DNA of 32,598 nucleotides from Thermoleophilaceae bacterium (lineage in GTDB: Bacteria; Actinomycetota; Thermoleophilia; Solirubrobacterales; Thermoleophilaceae): the NCBI GenBank assembly GCA_025928345.1, contig JAICJR010000013.1, forward strand, positions 1-32,598. The letters are read 5' to 3'. The position numbers and the translations under genes are program-made. This document shows positions 22,954-29,204 of this stretch, in pieces. Every line of letters starts with the position of its first letter. Position 1 is the stretch's first letter. The notes under the pieces were generated by a model that was given only the letters and a program-made list of their open reading frames with translations, did no database searches and was not told where the DNA came from.

Positions 22954-23703
22954 GTGGCAGGACATTCGAAATGGGCGCAGATCAAGCGCAAGAAGGGCGC
23001 CACCGACGCGAAGCGGGGCAACCTCTTCACCAAGCTCGCGCGGGCGATCCAGGTGGCCGCGCGCGAGGGTGGGGGCGACCCAGCGGGCAACGCCGCGCTC
23101 GCCAACGCGATCCAGAAGGCCAAGGACGCGCGCATGCCCAAGGACAACATCGAGCGCGCGATCGCGAAGGGCACGGGCGCCGACTCGAGCGGCGACTCCA
23201 TCGAGGAGGTGCTCTACGAGGGCTACGGCCCAGGCGGGGTCGCGATCCTCGTCGAGGCGCTCACGGACAACCGCAACCGCACCGGCTCCGAGGTGCGCCA
23301 TGCCTTCTCCAAGCACGGCGGCTCGCTAGGCGAGCCGGGCTCGGTGGCGTGGAACTTCGAGAAGAAGGGCGTGCTCGTGGTGGACGCCGACCAGTACACC
23401 GAGGACGACCTCATGCCCGCGATCGACGCGGGCGCCGAGGACGTGGCGATCGATGAGAACGTGTACGAGGTGATCGCGGAGCCGACCGACTTCACAGCGG
23501 TGCGCGAGGCACTCGAGCAGGCCGGTGTGGAGATCCAGAGCGCCGACCTGACGATGCGCGCCACCAACCGCGTTCCCGTGGACGAGGAGCAGGTGGGCAC
23601 GCTGATGCGCCTGATCGAGCTCCTCGAGGACCACGACGACGTGAACGCCGTGCATGCCAACTTCGACGTGGACGCGGCGGTGCTGGAGCGGGTGCTGGCC
23701 TAG
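22954..23703 (+). CDS. yebC: YebC/TACO1-family protein
   Basis: A 249-residue member of the YebC/PmpR/TACO1 family. Members act either as transcriptional regulators or as translation factors that help ribosomes at proline-rich stretches. The start reads [20 protein letters not shown] followed by [12 protein letters not shown], the invariant N-terminus of the family. [20 protein letters not shown], the LYEGYGPGG segment, [15 protein letters not shown] and [11 protein letters not shown] are likewise standard. The length is normal. The GTG at 22954 is certain from this N-terminal alignment. In many bacteria yebC lies just before ruvCAB; here a PilZ protein and four other genes have come between. 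It has its own leaderless-type promoter and is followed by the PilZ gene after 7 bases. Confidence 0.96.
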   Translation: MAGHSKWAQIKRKKGATDAKRGNLFTKLARAIQVAAREGGGDPAGNAALANAIQKAKDARMPKDNIERAIAKGTGADSSGDSIEEVLYEGYGPGGVAILVEALTDNRNRTGSEVRHAFSKHGGSLGEPGSVAWNFEKKGVLVVDADQYTEDDLMPAIDAGAEDVAIDENVYEVIAEPTDFTAVREALEQAGVEIQSADLTMRATNRVPVDEEQVGTLMRLIELLEDHDDVNAVHANFDVDAAVLERVLA

Positions 23704-23710
23704 CGGCCGC

Positions 23711-24364
23711 ATGGGCGTGATCAGGAGGCTGCTCGGCCGGCGGGGAGACGAGCCGCCCGCCCCGGCGGCGGAACGCGGGCAGGAGGTGACCGTCTGGATC
23801 CGCGGCCTCGGGCGGACAGGCGGAGGCGTCGTGGTGGTCACGGGCCAGACCGCAGAGATCGCGCTTGCGGTCGATCCCCGCTTCGGCGACGACACGGTCG
23901 ACACCGTGGACGCCATGGTGGAGCACACCACGCCGCGCGGCCTCCACCGCCAGGCGGGCAGCGTCTGGTTCGGCGCGAGCAACCACGTGAGCTTCACGCC
24001 CTCGGAGGAGGCGTCGCTCGTGCAGCGCCGCGAGTTCGTGCGCCTACCGCTCCACCTCGAGATCCGCGCGACGGTGCAGGGCGAGTCTTCTGAGCGCGAG
24101 CTGATGGCCATCGACCTGAGCGCGAGCGGCCTGCTCCTCGGCCGGTCGCCCGGCGCCGACCTCGACGAGGGCGGCACCGTCTGGCTCTCGATCCCGCTCG
24201 ACGACGGCATGCCGCCGATCACTCCACGCGGAGCCGTAGTACGCGGGGCAGAGGAGGGCACACACGGCGTCCGCTTCGACTACATCGCCGACAGCGACCA
24301 GGAGCGGTTGGCGCGCTTCGTGATGCGCGAGCAGCTGCGCCTGCGGCGAGAGGGGAAGCTGTGA
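23711..24364 (+). CDS. PilZ-domain (c-di-GMP-binding) protein
   Basis: A 217-residue protein with an N-terminal YcgR-N-like beta domain (about 22-95) and a C-terminal PilZ domain (about 103-215). Both c-di-GMP contacts are present: the RxxxR motif at R107 and R111 (QRREFVRLPL) and DLSASG at 135-140 (the D/NxSxxG motif). It should therefore bind cyclic di-GMP and act as an effector, for example on motility, polysaccharide synthesis or surface attachment. The partner is unknown, since there are no flagellar or cellulose genes in the window. The ATG at 23711 lies 7 bases after the yebC stop, so it probably shares that transcript. It ends 13 bases before the convergent cupin gene. Confidence 0.88.
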   Translation: MGVIRRLLGRRGDEPPAPAAERGQEVTVWIRGLGRTGGGVVVVTGQTAEIALAVDPRFGDDTVDTVDAMVEHTTPRGLHRQAGSVWFGASNHVSFTPSEEASLVQRREFVRLPLHLEIRATVQGESSERELMAIDLSASGLLLGRSPGADLDEGGTVWLSIPLDDGMPPITPRGAVVRGAEEGTHGVRFDYIADSDQERLARFVMREQLRLRREGKL

Positions 24365-24377
24365 GGCTGGGCTCCCG

Positions 24378-24848
24378 TTACGTGCGACTCGTGGTCAGCG
24401 TCGAGAGCTGCTCGGTGTCGTAGCGCTTGCGTAGGGCCGCGATGGCCTCGCCGTCAGGCGGTCCACCCACCGCGAGGATCTCGGCCAGCTCATCGAAGTA
24501 GCGGTCGTGGGTGGGCGGAGATGTGATCAGCAGGAACTTCGCCGGCGCCTCGGTGCGGTTGGCGAAGGCATGCGGCACGCGAGGAGGAACGAAGAGGGTC
24601 ACGCCGGGGCCCGCGTTGAACAGCGCCTCACCCGCACGGAACTCGAGCTCGCCCTCAAGGATGTACCAGGACTCCTCGAGGCGCTCGTGCACATGGAGGC
24701 CGGTGTCGAAGCCGGGAGCCGCAACCCACTCCTGGAAGCTCGCACCGCGGGCGTCCGAGCTCTCGACCTTGAATCCGACGGTCGTGCCGCGCAGCGACAC
24801 CGAACGCCCCTCGCCCGCCTCCAGGAACACGGCTGCCTGCTCGCCCAT
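24378..24848 (-). CDS. Single-domain cupin protein
   Basis: A 156-residue protein with one cupin barrel. The first metal motif is visible as GLHVHERLEESWYILEGELEF (H52, H54, E59 or E58), and the second as FVPPRVPHAFANRT (H93). These make a plausible metal site on a beta-barrel, found in dioxygenases, isomerases and sugar- or stress-related binding proteins; the substrate cannot be deduced. A strong Shine-Dalgarno sequence (GGAGG, spacing 6-7) precedes the ATG at 24848. It is divergent from the CGNR regulator with 42 bases between the starts. A dyad lies in that gap, so the regulator may control the cupin gene. Confidence 0.85.
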   Translation of the reverse strand: MGEQAAVFLEAGEGRSVSLRGTTVGFKVESSDARGASFQEWVAAPGFDTGLHVHERLEESWYILEGELEFRAGEALFNAGPGVTLFVPPRVPHAFANRTEAPAKFLLITSPPTHDRYFDELAEILAVGGPPDGEAIAALRKRYDTEQLSTLTTSRT

Positions 24849-24871
24849 CGAAAACCTCCAAGTCCGTTACC

Positions 24872-24887
24872 GGTTGATATAGTAACC
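24872..24887. promoter_or_regulatory. Operator-like dyad with embedded -10 hexamer
   Basis: GGTTGATA and TAGTAACC form a 16-bp imperfect palindrome of the form GGTTnnTA-TAnnAACC between the divergent cupin and CGNR genes. Within it TATAGT (24878-24883) lies exactly 7 bases before the GTG at 24891, a leaderless promoter layout. Also, GTTAC and GTAAC at 24866-24870 and 24882-24886 form a second nested repeat. A bound regulator would cover the -10 element. Confidence 0.5.
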
Positions 24888-24890
24888 TGG

Positions 24891-25493
24891 GTGGAGGGCG
24901 AGGTCAACGGCAGCATTGCGACGAACGAGCAGCGGGCATTCATGGCCATCTCGGGCCACCGGGCGCTGGACCTGCTCGCAACGCTGCGCGACCGCCACGG
25001 CAACCCGGCCGAGTGCCTCTGCCGACCTGCCGACCTCGATCGCTGGCTGGGCGCGATGGACCTCGCGTTGCCGGTGGCCGCTGTAGAAGCCGACGTGCGG
25101 GCGGCGCGGCGCCTCCGCGAGACCATCAACGACTTGACGCGGGCGCTGCTCGCCGGGCAGACGCCGGATGCCGGCGCCATTCGTCACCTCAACGATTGGG
25201 CGCGGAAGCCTGCGATCGCCCCACAAAGCGACACCCACCTCGGACTTCAGTGGACCGCCGACGCTCCAGTGAACGGAGCCCTGGCGCTGATCGCCCGCGA
25301 GGCGATCGAGCTGCTCACCGGCCCGGACCGTGCGCTCATTCGCGAGTGCGCCGCGGCGCCGGCCTGCTCGCGCGTGTATCTCGACCGGTCGCGTTCCGGG
25401 CGCCGGCGCTGGTGTCACATGGACTGGTGCGGCAGCCGCGCGAAGATGGCGAGCTACCGGCAGCGGCGCAGCGAGGCTGACCCGGCGCGCTAG
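24891..25493 (+). CDS. ABATE/CGNR zinc-finger transcriptional regulator
   Basis: A 200-residue protein of the actinobacterial ABATE plus CGNR-finger family. The N-terminal part (SGHRALDLLATLRDRHG, then a helical region with RRLRETINDLTRALL) is the ABATE domain, thought to bind a ligand. The C-terminal zinc finger reads CAAAPAC, then YLDRSRSGRRRWCHMDWCGS and RAKMASYRQRR. Four cysteines are present, but the eponymous CGNR is CGSR here and the first pair is spaced by five residues. It is expected to bind DNA and respond to a small molecule. The GTG at 24891 is chosen because a TATAGT lies 7 bases before it; an ATG at 24942 is possible. It may regulate the divergent cupin gene. Its stop overlaps the convergent gene by 4 bases (CTAG). 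Confidence 0.82.
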   Translation: MEGEVNGSIATNEQRAFMAISGHRALDLLATLRDRHGNPAECLCRPADLDRWLGAMDLALPVAAVEADVRAARRLRETINDLTRALLAGQTPDAGAIRHLNDWARKPAIAPQSDTHLGLQWTADAPVNGALALIAREAIELLTGPDRALIRECAAAPACSRVYLDRSRSGRRRWCHMDWCGSRAKMASYRQRRSEADPAR

Positions 25494-25840
25494 CGGTTAT
25501 TCCAGCGCCGCTTCCAGTCGCGGCCGGCTCGGCGTGTGCGCCGCACGATCGTGGCCTGGTCCCAGCGCTGCTTGAGCGTCGACTGCGGCGGCGCGAGCGC
25601 CGCCACCTCTTCAGCCGTGATCGTCAGCGTGACCCCCCGCTCGGCGATGCGGGCCACCTCGGGCGCGTCGACGAAGCGCATCCCCGCCTTCGTCTCCACC
25701 ACGAGCCCGTCGAAGATGTTCTCGCGCGCGTTGTCGAGCACCCGCCGCACCCTGCCCACCTCGGCGCCGTCCGACGCCCGCACCGGAGTCCCGCGCGGGA
25801 GTGCCTTGTACGAGATCGCGTGGCCATCGTCGAATTCCAC
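25490..25840 (-). CDS. PRC-barrel-like protein
   Basis: A 116-residue protein. The N-terminal half (GTPVRASDGAEVGRVRRVLD, then FDGLVVETKAGMRFVDAPEV) looks like a PRC-barrel, the small beta-barrel found in photosynthetic reaction-centre H subunits and in the ribosome-maturation factor RimM. After a short helical segment the C-terminus is very basic and Arg/Trp-rich (RRTRRAGRDWKRRWNNR), compatible with nucleic-acid or membrane contact. The start is the GTG at 25840; a TAATTT hexamer lies 8 bases upstream. It shares the CTAG stop overlap with the convergent CGNR gene. Its function is unknown; a protein-interaction role fits the fold. Confidence 0.7.
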   Translation of the reverse strand: MEFDDGHAISYKALPRGTPVRASDGAEVGRVRRVLDNARENIFDGLVVETKAGMRFVDAPEVARIAERGVTLTITAEEVAALAPPQSTLKQRWDQATIVRRTRRAGRDWKRRWNNR

Positions 25841-25848
25841 GGAGCAAA

Positions 25849-25854
25849 AAATTA
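25849..25854 (-). promoter_or_regulatory. Possible -10 element of the PRC-barrel gene
   Basis: Minus-strand TAATTT followed by 8 bases and the GTG at 25840. It lies in a locally AT-rich patch of the 71-base divergent region shared with ruvC. There is no clear -35 and no Shine-Dalgarno sequence. Confidence 0.4.
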
Positions 25855-25898
25855 GCCGGAGAAGCGGCCGCCGACGCGAAGGCGTCCGCTCCCGAACG

Positions 25899-25904
25899 CA
25901 GAAT
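25899..25904 (+). promoter_or_regulatory. -10 element of ruvC, leaderless layout
   Basis: CAGAAT followed by exactly 7 bases and the ATG at 25912, identical in hexamer and spacing to the site before the ATPase/LuxR gene. The -35 region is not recognisable. It would drive the ruvC-ruvA-ruvB operon. Confidence 0.45.
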
Positions 25905-25911
25905 CACCCCC

Positions 25912-26403
25912 ATGGTGATCGTCCTCGGCATCGACCCCGGCACCGCCCACACCGGCTACGGCGTGGTGCTCGCGTGCGGCGGCGCGCTCGCGGCGCTCGA
26001 CGGCGGTGTGCTGCGCACGGGCGCACACGAGACCCTCGAGCAGCGCCTCGCACACATCCACGAGCAGGTTTCAGGCCTCATCGAGGAGCACCAGCCCGAG
26101 GCGATGGCGGTCGAGGACCTCTTCTTCGGCCAGAACGCGCGCAGCGCCTTCGCCGTCGGCCAGGCGAGGGGCGTCACACTGCTCGCGGCGGGCCAGGCGG
26201 GCGTGCCCTGCTTCTCCTACACGCCGCAGGCCGTCAAGCAGGCGGTGTGCGGCAGCGGGCGGGCCGACAAGGGTCAGGTGCAGCGGATGGTCGGCGCGCT
26301 GCTCAAGCTGCCTGCGCCGCCAGAGCCCGACCACGCGGCGGACGCGCTCGCGGTTGCCATCTGCCATGCCAACGGCGCGCGCATGAAGGCGGCGATCGCA
26401 TGA
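25912..26403 (+). CDS. ruvC: Crossover junction endodeoxyribonuclease RuvC
   Basis: A 163-residue Holliday-junction resolvase that cuts four-way DNA junctions in recombinational repair. The N-terminal strand LGIDPGTAHTGYG carries the first catalytic Asp (D8), E68 lies in AVEDLFFGQNARSA, and D144 with H141 lies in PDHAADALAVA. The full acidic metal site is therefore intact. The length is normal. The start is the ATG at 25912; a longer frame upstream would overlap the divergent gene's promoter. It is the first gene of a ruvC-ruvA-ruvB operon in which each stop overlaps the next start (ATGA). Confidence 0.97.
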   Translation: MVIVLGIDPGTAHTGYGVVLACGGALAALDGGVLRTGAHETLEQRLAHIHEQVSGLIEEHQPEAMAVEDLFFGQNARSAFAVGQARGVTLLAAGQAGVPCFSYTPQAVKQAVCGSGRADKGQVQRMVGALLKLPAPPEPDHAADALAVAICHANGARMKAAIA

Positions 26404-26978
26404 TCGCGTCGGTGCGAGGCACGGTGACGGTGCGGCGCCCGGACCACGTGGTGATCGAGTGCGGCGGCGTGGGCTATAGGCTCGCGGTCTCGGCCGAGAC
26501 GCTCAAGGCCGTCCCGGCCACGGGCAAGGAGACGCTGCTCCAGTCGCACCTCGTCATGCGCGACGACGGCATCAACCTCTACGGCTTCGCCAGCGAGGAG
26601 GAGCGAGAGCTGTTCCTGCTCCTGATCGGCGTGCAGGGAGTGGGGCCGAAGGTGGCGCTCGCCGTGCTCTCGGGCGGAACCACGCGCGAGCTCCTGCGCG
26701 CGATCGGCGCCGGCGACGGCGCCCGCTTCCAGGCGGTGCCCGGGATCGGCAAGCGCACGGCTGACCGGATCATCGTCGAGCTGCGCGAAAAGGTGGCCGG
26801 CGAGACGGGCGTGGTGGACGAGATCGTGATCACGAAGACCGACGACCCGCGCACGCTCGCGAGGCAGGGTCTCGTGGGGCTTGGCTTCAGCATGCAAGAG
26901 GCGGACGAGCTGCTCGCCGAGGCCGCGGGCGAGACGCCCGAGGAGCTGATCGGCGAGGCGCTGAGGGCATCGCGATGA
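26400..26978 (+). CDS. ruvA: Holliday junction DNA helicase subunit RuvA
   Basis: A 192-residue RuvA, which binds the four-way junction as a tetramer and loads RuvB for branch migration. The N-terminal OB domain starts [13 protein letters not shown], with [10 protein letters not shown] and [15 protein letters not shown] typical. Two helix-hairpin-helix motifs follow ([17 protein letters not shown] and [20 protein letters not shown]), and the C-terminal three-helix domain that touches RuvB ends in [20 protein letters not shown]. The ATG at 26400 overlaps the ruvC stop; the stop overlaps the ruvB ATG. Confidence 0.97.
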   Translation: MIASVRGTVTVRRPDHVVIECGGVGYRLAVSAETLKAVPATGKETLLQSHLVMRDDGINLYGFASEEERELFLLLIGVQGVGPKVALAVLSGGTTRELLRAIGAGDGARFQAVPGIGKRTADRIIVELREKVAGETGVVDEIVITKTDDPRTLARQGLVGLGFSMQEADELLAEAAGETPEELIGEALRASR

Positions 26979-28027
26979 CCCCCGAGCACGGCGGCATCCG
27001 CACACCCGGCGTCGAGCGCATCCAGGCGGCGCCGGCCTTCGGGGCCGACGAGGAGCTCGACCGCTCGCTCAGGCCACGCAGGCTCGCGGACTTCGTCGGC
27101 CAGCAGGCGGTGAAGGACCAACTCACCGTGTTCATCGAGGCCGCCAAGCAGCGCGGCGAGGCGCTCGACCACGTGCTGCTGGCGGGCCCGCCCGGCCTCG
27201 GCAAGACGTCGCTCGCCCAGATCGTGGCGGCGGAGCTGGCCGTTCCGTTCGTGCAGACGGCGGGCCCGGCGCTCGAGCGGAAGGGCGACGTCGCGGCGTT
27301 CCTCACGGCGCTCGAGCCCGGATCGGTGTTCTTCGTCGACGAGATCCACCGCCTCCCGCGCGCGCTCGAGGAGACGTTCTATCCCGCGATGGAGGACCGG
27401 CGGCTGCCGATCACGGTCGGCCAGGGCGCCGGCGCACGCGTGGTCACGCTCGACCTGCCCCCCTTCACCCTCATCGGGGCTACTACGCGTGCGGGATTGC
27501 TCACCACGCCGTTGCGTGATCGCTTCGGCGTCACCCACCGGCTCGATCTGTACGAGCCGGAAGACCTCGCGAGGATCGTGCGCCGCTCGGCCGGCATCCT
27601 CGACGTGGACATCGACGACGCCGGCGCGGTCGCGATCGCCTCCCGCTCGCGCGGCACGCCGCGCGTGGCCAACCGCCTGCTCAAGCGCGTGCGCGACTAC
27701 GCCGAGGTGCGCGGCGCCGGCCACATCGACCGTGACATCGCGGAGGAGGCGCTCGACCTCCTAGAGGTCGACCACGCTGGGCTCGACCGCCTCGACCGCG
27801 ACATCCTGCGCACCATCGTCGAGAAGTTCGAGGGCGGCCCGGTCGGCCTCTCCACGCTGGCCGTGGCCGTGGGCGAGGAGGCCGACACGATCGAGGACGT
27901 GTACGAGCCCTATCTGCTCCAACAGGGGTTCATCAAGCGCACGCCGCGCGGGCGGGTGGCCACGGCGGCGGCGTTCGAGCACCTGGGCGTCAAGCGCCCA
28001 GAGCACCACGCGGCTAGCCTCTTCTAA
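26975..28027 (+). CDS. ruvB: Holliday junction DNA helicase motor RuvB
   Basis: A 350-residue AAA+ motor that drives branch migration with Ruv[20 protein letters not shown] begins the ATPase domain, Walker A is GPPGLGKTS, and Walker B is FVDEIHRL. Sensor and arginine-finger segments appear in [21 protein letters not shown], and the C-terminal winged helix in [16 protein letters not shown]. The N-terminal 25 residues before the AAA+ domain are slightly long but fit other actinobacteria. Nothing essential is missing. The next gene starts 4 bases after the stop. Confidence 0.97.
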   Translation: MTPEHGGIRTPGVERIQAAPAFGADEELDRSLRPRRLADFVGQQAVKDQLTVFIEAAKQRGEALDHVLLAGPPGLGKTSLAQIVAAELAVPFVQTAGPALERKGDVAAFLTALEPGSVFFVDEIHRLPRALEETFYPAMEDRRLPITVGQGAGARVVTLDLPPFTLIGATTRAGLLTTPLRDRFGVTHRLDLYEPEDLARIVRRSAGILDVDIDDAGAVAIASRSRGTPRVANRLLKRVRDYAEVRGAGHIDRDIAEEALDLLEVDHAGLDRLDRDILRTIVEKFEGGPVGLSTLAVAVGEEADTIEDVYEPYLLQQGFIKRTPRGRVATAAAFEHLGVKRPEHHAASLF

Positions 28028-28031
28028 TCAG

Positions 28032-28685
28032 ATGGCCGAGGACTGGCGCGTAAAGGTCGAATTCCCGCATGAGGAGCACGGGCACCGGCTGTCCGGCTTC
28101 CTGCGCGACCACCCCGAGCTCGAGGGAGACCTCGCGGAGCGGCTGCGCGGCCGCGTGGTCGTGAGCCAGGACGGCCCGGTCCTGTTCCTCTACGCCGACA
28201 CGCGCGACCAGGCGGAGGCCGCGATCCAGGTGGTGCGTTCGTTCCTCAAGGAGTACGACCAGCAGGCGGAGATCGACCTCCGGCGGTGGCATGCCGTCGA
28301 GGAGCGCTGGGAGGACCCGTCGGTGCCGCTTCCGGATACCCCGGAGGAGGTACGCGAGGAGCGCGAGAAGCTCACGGAGACCGAGCGGGAGGAGTCGAAG
28401 GAGGACCGCATGGACGAGTGGGAGGTGCAGGTCGTGCTGCCCGACCACTCCTCCACGAAAAAGCTCGGCGACAAGCTCGAGGCGGAGGGCATGAAGCCGC
28501 TCAGGCGCTGGCGCTTCCTGGTGATCCCGGTGCCCAGCGAGGACGACGGGAACGCCCTCGCGGACCGGCTCCGGCAGGAGGCGCCCTCCGATGCGAAGGT
28601 TGCCGTCGAGGCCTCCTACGGCCAGGTGGTGGCCGACAACCCCCGGCTCAGCGCATTTTCGATCTTCGGCGGGCTCGGGGGCTAA
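28032..28685 (+). CDS. Protein with two related halves, unknown function
   Basis: A 217-residue soluble protein. Residues 5-88 (DWRVKVEFPHEEHGHRLSGF and onward) and about 127-205 (DEWEVQVVLPDHSSTKKLGD and onward) have the same order: W-x-V-x-V strand, helix, a hydrophobic strand, then a helix starting near an acidic or Asn-rich turn, then a closing strand with acidic residues. An internal duplication of an alpha/beta domain is therefore likely. They are joined by a very charged linker (EEVREEREKLTETEREESKE). I do not recognise the family; a ferredoxin-like fold is plausible. Its position 4 bases after ruvB suggests co-transcription with the ruv operon. Confidence 0.75.
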   Translation: MAEDWRVKVEFPHEEHGHRLSGFLRDHPELEGDLAERLRGRVVVSQDGPVLFLYADTRDQAEAAIQVVRSFLKEYDQQAEIDLRRWHAVEERWEDPSVPLPDTPEEVREEREKLTETEREESKEDRMDEWEVQVVLPDHSSTKKLGDKLEAEGMKPLRRWRFLVIPVPSEDDGNALADRLRQEAPSDAKVAVEASYGQVVADNPRLSAFSIFGGLGG

Positions 28686-28718
28686 CAGCTCGTTAAAGCT
28701 AAGCTGGATTGTCCGCCT

Positions 28719-28734
28719 GGCGCGCGGGAGCGCC
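28719..28734 (+). terminator. Short GC hairpin between two genes
   Basis: GGCGC and GCGCC pair around GCGGGA, 33 bases after the two-half protein gene and 19 bases before the next ATG. The stem is only five pairs and lacks a T-tract, so a terminator function is uncertain. Confidence 0.25.
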
Positions 28735-28753
28735 TACTCTTCGACTAGACCAC

Positions 28754-29200
28754 ATGCCTCATTTCATCTGTCCCAACTGCGGGAACCGCACGCTCTCGGG
28801 GGAGCGCACCGCAGGATTCACAACTCGCGCGAAGGGCTGCTCCAAGTGCGGCTTCGGCTTTCTCTTCGAGCTGCTCGACGACTACTACCCCGCGCCCAAC
28901 GCGGCCTTCGTGATCTGCGATCAGGACGCAAAGGTGATCGGCTTCGGCCGCGGTGTGCGCGAGCTCACCGGCCTGGGTGAGACCGACGCGCTCGGCCAGC
29001 CTGTTCGCGACGTGCTCGGCCTCACCTTCCAGAACGGCGACGACCACATCGGCACGGCGCTGGAGTGGGGCGTGCGGGTGCTCGACAAGCCCGTGACCGT
29101 GCATGCCGAGGGCGATCGGCCCGAGCCGGCCACCGCGGACATCTTCCCTGCCTACGACGAGGACGGCGGGCTCTTGCTCGTCCTCACCCCGAAGTCCTGA
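28754..29200 (+). CDS. Zinc-ribbon plus PAS-domain protein
   Basis: A 148-residue protein. The N-terminus holds a zinc ribbon: C6 and C9 in CPNCGNRT and C29 and C32 in CSKCGFG. From about residue 42 a PAS domain follows (YPAPNAAFVICDQDAKVIGF, then GRGVRELTGLGETDALGQPV and a FPAYDEDGGLLLVLTPK end). PAS domains bind small ligands or mediate protein contacts, so it looks like a one-component sensor or adaptor, without a visible kinase or HTH module. The start is the ATG at 28754 because the ribbon begins three residues later. It lies 4 bases before secDF, so it may be co-transcribed with the secretion gene. Confidence 0.78.
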   Translation: MPHFICPNCGNRTLSGERTAGFTTRAKGCSKCGFGFLFELLDDYYPAPNAAFVICDQDAKVIGFGRGVRELTGLGETDALGQPVRDVLGLTFQNGDDHIGTALEWGVRVLDKPVTVHAEGDRPEPATADIFPAYDEDGGLLLVLTPKS

Positions 29201-29204
29201 CGAG

